This document shows positions 43,872-52,367 of a stretch of 52,472 nt of DNA, in pieces. The stretch spans positions 3,542 through 56,013 of the forward strand of contig NZ_BIXY01000045.1 of assembly GCF_008326305.1 (NCBI RefSeq), in the 5' to 3' direction. The first letter of the stretch is position 1. Every line of letters begins with the position of its first letter. The notes under the pieces were generated by a model, which saw only the letters and a list, made by a program, of their open reading frames with translations, was not told the origin of the DNA and ran no database searches. The position numbers and the translations under genes are program-made. This stretch comes from Dictyobacter arantiisoli. Its GTDB lineage: Bacteria > Chloroflexota > Ktedonobacteria > Ktedonobacterales > Ktedonobacteraceae.

Positions 43872-46655
43872 TCAGGAGGTTTTGAGTGGCGCTTCTTGCG
43901 CCATCGGAAGCCCAATCGTGATGCGTTCGTACTCCGCTTGCGGTGTAATTTCCAGCGAGCCGTCAATTTCTTGCAGCAAGCTCTTAATCAAAGATTGGGA
44001 GAAAGTCAGGCGGGGAGCACTTTTTTCTTGCGCGCCCGAGCAGTCAATATGGATAAAGACATGTGTAAATGAATGTGAGGCGCGCAGGCAGACGGTATAT
44101 TCCTGCTGGCTGGTGATGCGTTTCAGGATCGAGGTACAGATTTGCCGCAGCAGGAAAACATCCGTCGAGACTTGCATGTGCTCTGGAATTTCATGGGAAA
44201 CTTTATGCTGTGTGGTATGCAAAGAGCTGATAATAGTATCAACAAAGGTGGAGAGTGCCACGGTACGTAACGCAATTTCCTGGCGTGGTTGGGAAACGTT
44301 GAAGAGGGTATCCAGCATGATCGAGAGATCACCACTGGTTTTATAGGCCTGTCGAATCAACTTGCCACGCTCGGCGGCCGGGAGTGTGGTATGGTAGTGT
44401 TCAATTGTTTCCACATATTCATCCAGTCTCTTCAATGGAATACGCAGTTGTTGGGTTACCGTATCAATGAAGCGATCCTTCAGATGGTCCAATTCCTGTT
44501 GTTTCTTATAGGCTTGCTGTAAATCATTGACCATGCGCACATTATCGAGTGCAGCTTGCAGTGAGCGGGCAAACATCTGTAAGGCATGGCGTTCCTCCGG
44601 CACGAAGGAATGAGGCTGGATGTAGGTGAGCAACAGGATACCAGCGCGTTGCGCGCCATAGTGTAATGGTAGCCAGGCGAAGGACGTTTCGGGTGGGAAG
44701 ATGAAAAAAGAAGGAAGGTGTGTAACGTCAGAGCCAGCCTCAAAGAAATAGGTCTGCCAATCCTCTGCTTGTAGTGGGGGCATTTCCATTGTTTCGATCA
44801 GGCGTGGCGCATGACCCTCGCTGACAAAACAGTGATAGCCCTGATCCTGAGGGAGCCAGACTTCTGCGCGACCCGCAATCGCTGCGGCGACCGACTGCGC
44901 ATAGCGGCGCGCAGTCTGCTCAATGGTACTGACAGTATAGCTCTTGCCGGAGGCTGAGCTGGCACTATAGAGATTATTGAGCAGGGCTTTCTGTTGATTG
45001 GCACGTGCGGTGAGCAAGGCCGTCTCAAGCAAGGGGGAAATGCGCTTGAGCAGGAGTGCGATAATATCAAAATCTTCACTGGCATAAGAGCGCTCGCCAT
45101 CGCGTTCCCCCAACACCAGAATCCCAACCAGCCGTTTCTGAATAAAGATCGGCGCCAGTAAAATGTGATCGCCTTCTCGATCTCCATCTGGCGTGATATA
45201 ACGGCTAATACCGGCCGGGCGGTTGGCTGAATCGGTGGTGATTTCCTGTAAAAGCAAGGGGCGTATCGCGACCGCCAGTTGTTTGAAAATAGGATGCGCA
45301 ATATCAATTTCCTGGCCGGTAGTGGCTGTACTGGCGGCTTCTATTGATCCCAGCCGTTGCATGAGTAGCTGCGCGAGTTGCTCACGATTAAAGGCGCGCT
45401 TCTCATCCAGGAGGTCCGGGGTTAAACGATAGACGGACCGGGTCTCCTCCAGCAGATAGAGGCAGACCTGTGGTATCTCAAACGCCTCGACCGCCATGGT
45501 TGTCATAATGCGTGCAATATCATCGACGCTGATCTGTGAGCTATACAAGGATTGATCAAAGATCTGGCGATAGCGTCGGCGTTCACGGAAGAAGAAGAAA
45601 TCCACACAGGGCTCCGCCAGCCGCCAGATTGCCAGGCTACAGACCAGGGTTATTGAGAGCACCAGGCCATACTTAAGCAGCACATGTGGGTCATTCTTCT
45701 GCACACTATTGCTACTGATCAGGAGACAGCAATAGATCACCGCCATATAGCCCAGCGCACGCACCGCAAAGATCAAGCTTTTACGGATATAAATGGTGAA
45801 GATCAGTAACTGGTAGCGGAGCACCGCGACACCGAGCGTGAACAAGAAGATAATGATTGGTAAGGTCGTAAGTTCTCCAGGAAGTGGGGCGTAAGGCATC
45901 GGCACAAGCTGGGGAAGGAGCGTGAAAATCCAGAACAGGGAAGATCCGAGGATAAAGCCGCTGGCAATCCAGCGTAGCTGCTGCAATTGTTGCCGCAGTT
46001 CGTGCTGCATGCAATAGAACCAGCTATGGCTGATACGCAGCACAATATTCATGGTCATAATAGTGACATTGACAATAATAGTAGAACGGAGTATTTCATA
46101 CGTTTGCCCGGTCAGGCTAAAAGCCAGTGAAGTGAAGATGGTGGCTGTGCCGACGATATGGGAGCAAAAAAGGATAATTCCGCGCCAGGGAATGCGCTGG
46201 CGCTGCCTGACAGCACTTTGTGCTGGCAGTGTGAGGTCAGGGAAATGGTAGAAGAAAATGACGAGAGCGGCAATTGAACTGCAACTGCCAAATGATGTAA
46301 TATCTGAAAAAAAGATATTGCTATTATTAGTAGCAGCTGCCTCAGCCGCAAAAGTCAGTGAAATTGAGTAGCATACGCAAAAAAAGTAAAAAGTAATTTT
46401 CTTTTGTTTGTGCGATGTGTAGAGCCATGTTAATGATCCCAGGATGAGGAACATAATTGATATAATAGAGGCAAAAATGAACAATAAAGGACTGATTAGT
46501 GAGGTGTTGCCCCTGCTGTCGGTAAAGTAGGTGATACTATTGGCAATAATAATGGCGACAATGACTATGCTCGCAATACCAACGAAGATCCAGCGCCGTA
46601 TCTGTTGGGGGGATGTTTTCTTTCTCTGTCGATCTCGGGTAAAACTGGCTTGCAC
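43872..46655 (-). CDS. Polytopic GAF sensor with degenerate histidine-kinase core (ComP-like candidate)
   Basis: 927 residues. About ten membrane helices lie in residues 22-348, the second half ending in WRLAEPCVDFFFF. Two GAF-like domains follow (about 375-545 with ILLAPIFIQKRLVGILVLGE, and 560-710). The DHp-like region reads DRFIDTVTQQLRIPLKRL, where histidine kinases have SHELRTPL, so the phospho-acceptor His is Gln. The C-terminal ATPase-like region lacks clear N and G boxes. It therefore looks like a signalling pseudokinase or a protein acting through partners. It follows the prenyl-synthase-like gene by 150 bp on the same strand. In Bacillus the analogous position is held by ComP, a polytopic receptor for a prenylated peptide. 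Confidence 0.78.
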   Translation of the reverse strand: MQASFTRDRQRKKTSPQQIRRWIFVGIASIVIVAIIIANSITYFTDSRGNTSLISPLLFIFASIISIMFLILGSLTWLYTSHKQKKITFYFFCVCYSISLTFAAEAAATNNSNIFFSDITSFGSCSSIAALVIFFYHFPDLTLPAQSAVRQRQRIPWRGIILFCSHIVGTATIFTSLAFSLTGQTYEILRSTIIVNVTIMTMNIVLRISHSWFYCMQHELRQQLQQLRWIASGFILGSSLFWIFTLLPQLVPMPYAPLPGELTTLPIIIFLFTLGVAVLRYQLLIFTIYIRKSLIFAVRALGYMAVIYCCLLISSNSVQKNDPHVLLKYGLVLSITLVCSLAIWRLAEPCVDFFFFRERRRYRQIFDQSLYSSQISVDDIARIMTTMAVEAFEIPQVCLYLLEETRSVYRLTPDLLDEKRAFNREQLAQLLMQRLGSIEAASTATTGQEIDIAHPIFKQLAVAIRPLLLQEITTDSANRPAGISRYITPDGDREGDHILLAPIFIQKRLVGILVLGERDGERSYASEDFDIIALLLKRISPLLETALLTARANQQKALLNNLYSASSASGKSYTVSTIEQTARRYAQSVAAAIAGRAEVWLPQDQGYHCFVSEGHAPRLIETMEMPPLQAEDWQTYFFEAGSDVTHLPSFFIFPPETSFAWLPLHYGAQRAGILLLTYIQPHSFVPEERHALQMFARSLQAALDNVRMVNDLQQAYKKQQELDHLKDRFIDTVTQQLRIPLKRLDEYVETIEHYHTTLPAAERGKLIRQAYKTSGDLSIMLDTLFNVSQPRQEIALRTVALSTFVDTIISSLHTTQHKVSHEIPEHMQVSTDVFLLRQICTSILKRITSQQEYTVCLRASHSFTHVFIHIDCSGAQEKSAPRLTFSQSLIKSLLQEIDGSLEITPQAEYERITIGLPMAQEAPLKTS

Positions 46656-46805
46656 GTTTTTACTTCTTTCTGCCTTGTGCTTGCACGAGCGGCATTGAGA
46701 TGCTCAAGCGAAAGGGTAGATATATCGCTCTTCTGTTTTTCTAATTATAGAACATGGAGGACTATTGAAAAAAGGCGTGTATGACTAATGGATATTGCTG
46801 ATGGA

Positions 46806-47777
46806 TCAATTATTCTTCAGAGGCACCCCCAGCAGGAGCCTGAGAGCAGATGAGAACTGTTTGCCAGTGCTATCTTCAATGTTTTGGATGCTGGTGTAGA
46901 CCTGCTGCTGGAAGTAATGCTCACGTGTCTGGCAACGCCGGAGGACATGTTGCGTCAATTCTGCCGCCGGGAGATCTGAGGAGGTCAGCTGATGGGCAAT
47001 AATGACTGGTAATGTCTTTTTGCCACGCAGAATATCGCTCTTTTGCGCTGGTTGTTGGTAATCTCTGCTGTCATTGCGGATCTGCTGCCAGATACCAAGC
47101 AATGTTCCCAATCTTGCCACCAACTGAAGCTGTTCTTCCTGCTCTATACCGCTACTCAGTGCTGCCAGGGAGCAGGCACATGAGGCTAACGCCCCCGATT
47201 TTGCAGCGACCATCTGGATATAGAAGGACTCACTGGTTTCGGTGAATGTCTGACGTTCAGAAAGGAGGTCGAGATGTTGTCCGCCAGCCGCACTCAGGAC
47301 GCTCATGCTGACTTGTTGCTGTAAACGAAAAATCATGCTTTCAGGGACAAAAAGTTCTTGCAGCGAGTGCAAGAGCGCGGGACAGACCACCATCTGGAGC
47401 CTGAGCGCAATATCCAGGGCCCCCTGGCGTCCAAACAGTTGTATAATCTCAGACTCATCCCCATCCTCGATATCATCCATAATATCCAGGGCACACAGTA
47501 GACTCTCGACGGCCAGGGCCATACGAGCATACACCATCGTCACTGTCGCCAGGGGAGCTAATGCGCTTAAATCACAGGCCAGCAGGTAGGGCAGGAGTGA
47601 CCAGATGCCCGAGACATTTTTGTCTGACTGTTCATAGAAGAGTTTTCCAGGAGCAGAAAGCGCTATTTCAATTGCTCGCTGCTCCCTCTCTGTGGCAAAA
47701 ATATGAGGGAGGACATTTCTGAACTCCTGGCGCAAGAAAGTCTGCACCTCCTGGAAGGGCGAAATGTGAGAACGCAT
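46806..47777 (-). CDS. Isoprenyl-diphosphate-synthase-like protein, candidate peptide prenyltransferase (ComQ-like)
   Basis: 323 residues, all-helical. The first Asp-rich motif is LDIMDDIEDGD. The second is weak, QIRNDSRDY, with Asn for the first Asp. GKKTLPVIIAHQL is the Lys-containing motif before helix I. This balance of one strong and one altered Asp motif, with low overall similarity to chain-elongating synthases, is also seen in ComQ, which prenylates a Trp of ComX. The ATG at 47777 has GAAGGGA at good spacing; ATG 47795 is an alternative. A 51-codon peptide gene ending in FWV stops 3-21 bp upstream. A conventional small terpenoid synthase remains possible. Confidence 0.75.
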   Translation of the reverse strand: MRSHISPFQEVQTFLRQEFRNVLPHIFATEREQRAIEIALSAPGKLFYEQSDKNVSGIWSLLPYLLACDLSALAPLATVTMVYARMALAVESLLCALDIMDDIEDGDESEIIQLFGRQGALDIALRLQMVVCPALLHSLQELFVPESMIFRLQQQVSMSVLSAAGGQHLDLLSERQTFTETSESFYIQMVAAKSGALASCACSLAALSSGIEQEEQLQLVARLGTLLGIWQQIRNDSRDYQQPAQKSDILRGKKTLPVIIAHQLTSSDLPAAELTQHVLRRCQTREHYFQQQVYTSIQNIEDSTGKQFSSALRLLLGVPLKNN

Positions 47778-47798
47778 CGTCCCTTCACTGCTCATACG

Positions 47799-47954
47799 TT
47801 AGACCCAGAATGCTGCGGAGGGGACTTCTTCGGTATCGTCTGATGTGTCTGATGTCTCATTTGCAGCCATGGCGTCAATATTGGCGCAGGTGGATGTATA
47901 ATCGTTCAACATTTCATCGCTTAAAGCAGCGGATGTAGCAAGTGTTGATTGCAT
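47799..47954 (-). CDS. 51-aa precursor peptide, candidate ComX-like pheromone
   Basis: Too short for usual gene finding, but supported by an AAGGAG site 10-11 nt before the ATG at 47954 and tight linkage to the next gene. The product is acidic and Thr/Ser/Ala-rich with one Cys (near residue 23) and a single Trp, in the C-terminal SAAFWV. ComX precursors are also 50-60 residues, acidic in the leader, and end in a short core containing one Trp near the C-terminus that ComQ prenylates. Here the Trp is penultimate. It contains no export signal, as in ComX. The link is inferred from size, Trp position and neighbours, not from sequence identity. Confidence 0.7.
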   Translation of the reverse strand: MQSTLATSAALSDEMLNDYTSTCANIDAMAANETSDTSDDTEEVPSAAFWV

Positions 47955-47988
47955 ATCTTTCTTTCTCCTTGTGAAGATTCAGTGTTTA

Positions 47989-48008
47989 CCTCTCTTTTTA
48001 TAGAGAGG
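47989..48008. promoter_or_regulatory. Leader hairpin upstream of the peptide gene
   Basis: CCTCTCT-TTTTAT-AGAGAGG forms a 7-bp stem 35 bp before the peptide ATG. Further upstream on the minus strand TTGACT (48090-48085) with CATAAA (48066-48061), spaced 18 bp, is a weak candidate promoter. The stem could lie in the leader RNA or be a binding site. Confidence 0.45.
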
Positions 48009-48292
48009 CCATGCTGATAATTGACAGACTCAATACCTTTGTCTTCTGGATGGAAGTATCTTTATGATCTTTTCTCCAGTGTTAAGTCAATTATAAAGTA
48101 TAAATGCATCGATATACAAGGCTTTTTTCCCATCCATCCTTCTTCTTCTCCGAAAATCTGAACAATGACCGTTTTCTTGGACATTGACTGTATGCGCACT
48201 ATCCCTCGTACTGGTTGGCAAGCGCGCCGAGCTTATTGCTGTGGAAGAGAGCAGGGAGAGAGTGCAGCGCTAGAGAAAAGGATCGTTGAAAG

Positions 48293-49504
48293 ATGTTGCG
48301 CCGTTTTTTTATGCTTAATCGTCGTTTTCCACTCTTAAAGTATATTTTTTATGGTTGTGCGATATTGATTGTATCTGGAATGGTTTTGTGGCCTGCTTCT
48401 GCTTCTGCTTCTTTACATGCTCAGGCCCCACTTCAGGTAATTCCTACCCCTACCCCTACATCTACACCCACGTCCACACCCATTGCGAAGCGTGCTGTTG
48501 GGCCAAAGCTGACCCATGAACAGGCGAAAGCGTGGCCCTTGCTCCCCCATGTGCTGTACCGGGGAACGAGCATTGTGCTGGTGCATGGTCTGAATGGAGG
48601 TGATAGTCTCTTTGGGTCTGCCAGCAATGGTAGCGCCTCGATGTCCGATTGTGGAACGTATTGGAGCGATGCGCGTCTCTTTCTGGCGTCGCGCTGGTCG
48701 GGCGATGTGCGGCAAGTGAGCTATTATCGTAATGAGGTCAATCGTGATGGTTCAGCGTGCGCCGAAAATGGCAATGCACAGGATAGCTATTCTGCGAATC
48801 TTCAGGACTCACTCTATCAAGCTCGCTGTGCTGGTTTTTCAAGCGCGAACGCAGGCACGAATAATGAAAATATTGATCATCTTAGTTGTTTGCTTGCCTG
48901 GTATCTTTACTATAATTTTGGACAAAATCATTGGGATGAAGTGCTGGTGGGACATAGCATGGGCGGTTTGATTATTCGGCGGGCGATGGAACTGGTGGAA
49001 TTACATACTGTCTCGTTCCCGGCGACGATTGGACATGTTACTGACGCGATTACCTTTGACACCCCCCAGGGAGGCGTTTTTGGGGCCAATCTGGCATGCG
49101 GTAATTGTCTGCAGGGCCAGGAGATGCGGTTGGGGAGCGCTCTGCTTGAGGATCTTGCCCGCAATGCGCGACATCCCGATAGCGGCGGGAACACGGATTG
49201 GACGCTTATTGGCAGTGCTTGTGATCTGTTGATCGGCGGGAGTGCTTTGATGATGGATGCCAATCATAAGGTCTGGTACGATGGCTTGACGAGAGGAACC
49301 TGTTATAACCATGGTGGGGCGATTCATGATGTATCCAGCGCGCTGGATGGCGGTGCCAGCCATTGCGACACAGCTCAATCCTTCAATGGGACCTGTGCAT
49401 TCTGGTTTGAGTTCCCCCAGGGCTCCGGTTGGTCCTATCAGCTCACTGGCTATCCCCATGGATTACTGGAAATGTGGTATGCCATTGAAAGTTCTTCCTG
49501 GTAG
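48293..49504 (+). CDS. Secreted alpha/beta-hydrolase, lipase/PGAP1-like
   Basis: 403 residues. A signal peptide (about 15-44) precedes a Thr/Pro-rich spacer (IPTPTPTSTPTSTP). The catalytic domain starts with TSIVLVHGLNGGDSLFG and has the nucleophile elbow GHSMGG near 220-225. At least ten Cys suggest disulphides, as expected outside the cell. FPATIGHVTDAITFDTPQGG fits the lipase-like strand after the nucleophile. The candidate His lies in AIHD or YPHGLLE near the C-terminus. AAAAGGAT precedes the ATG. It is divergent from the peptide gene; a functional link to it is not shown. Confidence 0.83.
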   Translation: MLRRFFMLNRRFPLLKYIFYGCAILIVSGMVLWPASASASLHAQAPLQVIPTPTPTSTPTSTPIAKRAVGPKLTHEQAKAWPLLPHVLYRGTSIVLVHGLNGGDSLFGSASNGSASMSDCGTYWSDARLFLASRWSGDVRQVSYYRNEVNRDGSACAENGNAQDSYSANLQDSLYQARCAGFSSANAGTNNENIDHLSCLLAWYLYYNFGQNHWDEVLVGHSMGGLIIRRAMELVELHTVSFPATIGHVTDAITFDTPQGGVFGANLACGNCLQGQEMRLGSALLEDLARNARHPDSGGNTDWTLIGSACDLLIGGSALMMDANHKVWYDGLTRGTCYNHGGAIHDVSSALDGGASHCDTAQSFNGTCAFWFEFPQGSGWSYQLTGYPHGLLEMWYAIESSSW

Positions 49505-49525
49505 CCCGTTGTTGTCAGGCTTCGC

Positions 49526-49569
49526 TCATGGATGGGCGACATGCCCATCAGCAATCTGACCATCCATGA
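49526..49569 (+). terminator. Nested inverted repeats after the lipase gene
   Basis: TCATGGATGG (49526-49535) pairs with CCATCCATGA (49560-49569), and GATGGGC with GCCCATC lie in between. No clear U-tract follows, so the role is uncertain. Confidence 0.4.
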
Positions 49570-49710
49570 CGATGATTATGGATTCTCCACGCGCCTGCAT
49601 CCAGTCTCCAGTGCCATTTTTGCTGTGGATTGGATGCAGTAGTGCGCAGGACAATTCTGTCCTATATATAGGTATAAATAGGTGTTTTTGCCCGTGTGGA
49701 TGCATTTATC

Positions 49711-49739
49711 TTGACAATTGCAAGCTTTAAATGTATAGT
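49711..49739 (+). promoter_or_regulatory. Near-consensus promoter upstream of the portal gene
   Basis: TTGACA (49711-49716), a 17-bp spacer and TATAGT (49734-49739). The start point would be near 49746, giving a leader of about 178 nt before the portal ATG. The remaining part of the 49505-49923 gap shows no other gene. Confidence 0.75.
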
Positions 49740-49923
49740 TCTCACAGAACAAGTTTTCCAGTGTTGCGGGAACGAAAGCGACATTGGAGCAGGGCGTTTG
49801 ATAGCGCTTCGAAGATTGCTGGCAGTCTTCTTGATCCCCTGATAAGAGGAGTGGTGTTGTATGTGTGGTTGGTAGACGTATCCACAATTGGATTGAGTGC
49901 AGTGGTAGAAGAGAGGTGGAAAG

Positions 49924-51294
49924 ATGAGGAGACGAGGTACCAGGACGAGCGCGCCGGTCATCCCCACGCGGTCAGAGCAGCGCATTCTGGAGCAGGATTG
50001 TGCGCTGGAGCTGTCCCAGGAGTGTTTACCTGTGGATATGTCCACGCTGACGGAGGAGGATTACTATTGGCGGCGCCTCAGCGATGATTTGTCCCTCAAG
50101 GATGTGATGCCTGCGACCTATCTGGATTTGCATTATCAATGCTATGAGGCCTGGCATGCGAATCCGCTGGCGGCGGCGATTATCGAAATGACATTGAGCT
50201 TTGTGCTGGGGCGCGGTGTGATCGTTGAGGCCAGCAATAAGAAGGTGCAGCGTCTCCTGCGCAGCTTCTGGGATGATCCCGCCAATCGTATGGATGAACG
50301 GGTCTACACGCTCTGTCAGGAATTAGCGCTCTATGGCGAGATATTTGTACGCTTCTTTGTGAATGCCTATGACGGATCGGTGAAGATCCGCATGATTGAT
50401 CCCTCGCTGATCGATGTGATTGAGACCGATCCTGAGGATGTCGAAACTCCCTTGCGTTTTCATCGCCGTCCGGTTGGACAGGTGGCTGATACGGCAACCA
50501 TTCTCTCTGATCCTCAACTGCTGGCTGAGCCATTGAATATGGATGGGGTGTGGTTTACCGCTGGCTCTGAGGTGATGCAGTTTGCGATCAATAAGGTATC
50601 GAATGCCAAGCGTGGCCGTTCGGATCTGGCGACGCTGCTGCCCTGGCTGCGCCGTTATAAGGACTGGCTTACGGATCGTGTGCGCATAAATAAATATAAA
50701 GCTGCCTTTTTGTGGGATGTCCAACTGACCGGAGCAGATAAGAAGACCATCGACCGCAAGCGTATGGAATATAGCTATCCGCCTGAACCTGGCAGCGTGC
50801 TTCTACATAACGAGGCGGAGAAGTGGACGGCGGTGCAACCGGCGATCAATGCCAATGATGCCAGCGAGGATGGGCGGGCGCTGAAGCTGATGATTGCGGT
50901 TGGCGCGGGCCTGCCGGAACACTATCTGAGCGATTCTTCGCAGGGGAATCGTGCGACCGCCGCAGAAATGGGACTGCCAGCACTGTTACGCTTCCAACGA
51001 CGTCAGAATGTCATGAAAACTATTCTGCGTACCATTCTGGATCGTGTCATCATGGAAGCACAGCGGGCCGGGACACTCGGTCGCTCTCTGGATACCAGCT
51101 ATCAGGTGGATTTTCCAGAGATTGATGTCACGGACCATCAAATTATTGCCAGCGCCACCCAATCCCTGGTGACGGCGCTCACGCAGGCGAAAGCGCAGGG
51201 ATGGATCTGTGATGAGACGGCTATGCGGCTCCTGTTTCAAACGCTGGGAGTGGAGGTAGATGTGTGTGTTGAACGTCATGAACCCCGGTTTTAA
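49924..51294 (+). CDS. Phage portal protein, 3' end replaced by IscB element
   Basis: 456 residues. The region AAIIEMTLSFVLGRGVIV, then the FWDDPANRMDERVYTLC helix and EIFVRFF strand, and RYKDWLTDRVRINKYKAAFL with GLPEHYLSDSSQGNRATAAE, form a portal-type core found in tailed-phage DNA-packaging portals. GGTGGAAAG precedes the ATG. The stop codon (51292-51294) lies inside the terminal palindrome of the IscB element, so the last residues (about EPRF) are element-encoded and the native C-terminus is missing. No terminase, protease or capsid gene is adjacent in the window on either side, so this is an isolated phage-type gene or a prophage edge. Confidence 0.82.
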   Translation: MRRRGTRTSAPVIPTRSEQRILEQDCALELSQECLPVDMSTLTEEDYYWRRLSDDLSLKDVMPATYLDLHYQCYEAWHANPLAAAIIEMTLSFVLGRGVIVEASNKKVQRLLRSFWDDPANRMDERVYTLCQELALYGEIFVRFFVNAYDGSVKIRMIDPSLIDVIETDPEDVETPLRFHRRPVGQVADTATILSDPQLLAEPLNMDGVWFTAGSEVMQFAINKVSNAKRGRSDLATLLPWLRRYKDWLTDRVRINKYKAAFLWDVQLTGADKKTIDRKRMEYSYPPEPGSVLLHNEAEKWTAVQPAINANDASEDGRALKLMIAVGAGLPEHYLSDSSQGNRATAAEMGLPALLRFQRRQNVMKTILRTILDRVIMEAQRAGTLGRSLDTSYQVDFPEIDVTDHQIIASATQSLVTALTQAKAQGWICDETAMRLLFQTLGVEVDVCVERHEPRF

Positions 51295-51521
51295 AACCGG
51301 GGCTTGCAGAAAGGTTTCCTTTGTGTAAGCCCTCATGAGCAGACTCAGTTTTGAAAGAGAAACGACGTTCGGGAAGAAATAGGTACCAATGCGTGCGAGG
51401 CCAGCGTGTTGCTCTACGATTACAGGTTAAATAGGCTGAGGGGTAAAGCCAGTGCTTGGAATGTCAAACCTTCCCAGAACCTTGTCGAGGCCAACATCAC
51501 CCTAGCGATAGGAGGCTCATT
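51283..51521 (+). ncRNA. Omega RNA (HEARO) upstream of iscB
   Basis: The 200+ nt between the terminal palindrome and iscB are non-coding and have the expected HEARO layout: several short helices (for example GGCT...AGCC around GAGGGGTAA near 51440), the TACGATTACAGGTTAAATAG stretch, and a 3' end that runs into the AGGAGG site of iscB. In OMEGA systems this RNA carries a 5' guide of about 16 nt taken from the DNA flanking the left end, here portal-gene sequence. Identified by arrangement and familiar motifs, not by covariance search. Confidence 0.75.
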
Positions 51522-52367
51522 TTGAGCAAAGTATTCATCGTAGATACGTCTGGAAACCCATTAGATCCGGTGCATCCAGGCTATGCACGTCGATTACTCA
51601 AACAGGGGAGAGCCGCCATCTGGAAGCGATTTCCATTCACCATTATCTTGAAAATCGAGATTGCGCAGCCGGTGGTACAACCATTGCGCATCAAGCTCGA
51701 TCCTGGTTCTCGTACGACAGGGATCGCCATTGTCAACGACGCCACAGGCGAAGTGGTCTTTGCCGCCGAGTTGGCTCATCGGGGACATCAGATCAAAGAG
51801 CGCCTGGATAGCCGTCGTGCCGTTCGTCGTTCCCGTCGGGCCAGAAAAACCAGATATCGCCAACCCCGCTGGAGCAATCGGAAAAACAAGAAGAAGGGGT
51901 GGTTGCCACCCTCCCTTGAGAGTCGCATCTCGAATGTGCTGACCTGGGTGCACCGCTTCTCACGATACTGTCCAATCACCGCAATCAGTATGGAACTGGT
52001 GCGCTTTGACATGCAGCTCATGGAGAATGCTGAAATATCTGGCGTGGGCTACCAGCAGGGGACAGTGGCAGGATACGAGATCAGGGAGCACCTCTTGGAG
52101 AAGTGGAACCGACAATGTGCGTATTGTGAGAAGGAGGGTGTTCCATTGCAGCTCGAGCATATTCACCCTCGCGCGAAAGGTGGCAGTAATCGGATCAGTA
52201 ATTTGTGTTTGGCCTGTGAGAAGTGCAATCGTGCGAAGGGAACGCAAGATATTGCTGTGTTTCTCAAGAAGAAGCCCGATGTCCTCAAGCGTATTCAGGC
52301 TCAGGTCAAGCACCCATTGAAGGATGCAGCCGCCGTCAACACGACGCGGTGGCTGCGATTCGTTTGA
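51522..52367 (+). CDS. iscB: IscB RNA-guided nuclease, C-terminally shortened
   Basis: 281 residues from the TTG at 51522, which follows GATAGGAGG. Order: N-terminal PLMP-type domain (KVFIVDTSGNPLDPVHPG), RuvC-I (IKLDPGSRTTGIAIV), the Arg-rich bridge helix (RRAVRRSRRARKTRYRQPRW), RuvC-II (ISMELVRFD), the HNH domain (CAYCEKEG, LEHIHPRAKGGSNRISNL, CEKCN), then RuvC-III (DAAAVNTTRW). The reading frame stops four residues after RuvC-III. Typical IscBs continue about 100 residues with a target-interacting domain (GSGGRTK...NR), which is absent in all frames here. The nuclease centres look intact, but target recognition may be lost. Confidence 0.85.
   Translation: MSKVFIVDTSGNPLDPVHPGYARRLLKQGRAAIWKRFPFTIILKIEIAQPVVQPLRIKLDPGSRTTGIAIVNDATGEVVFAAELAHRGHQIKERLDSRRAVRRSRRARKTRYRQPRWSNRKNKKKGWLPPSLESRISNVLTWVHRFSRYCPITAISMELVRFDMQLMENAEISGVGYQQGTVAGYEIREHLLEKWNRQCAYCEKEGVPLQLEHIHPRAKGGSNRISNLCLACEKCNRAKGTQDIAVFLKKKPDVLKRIQAQVKHPLKDAAAVNTTRWLRFV

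Noticed and set aside
46806-47777. Ordinary geranylgeranyl or farnesyl diphosphate synthase
   Set aside because: The second Asp motif is altered and no carotenoid, quinone or terpene genes are adjacent. Not excluded, but the upstream Trp-ending peptide favours a ComQ-like role.
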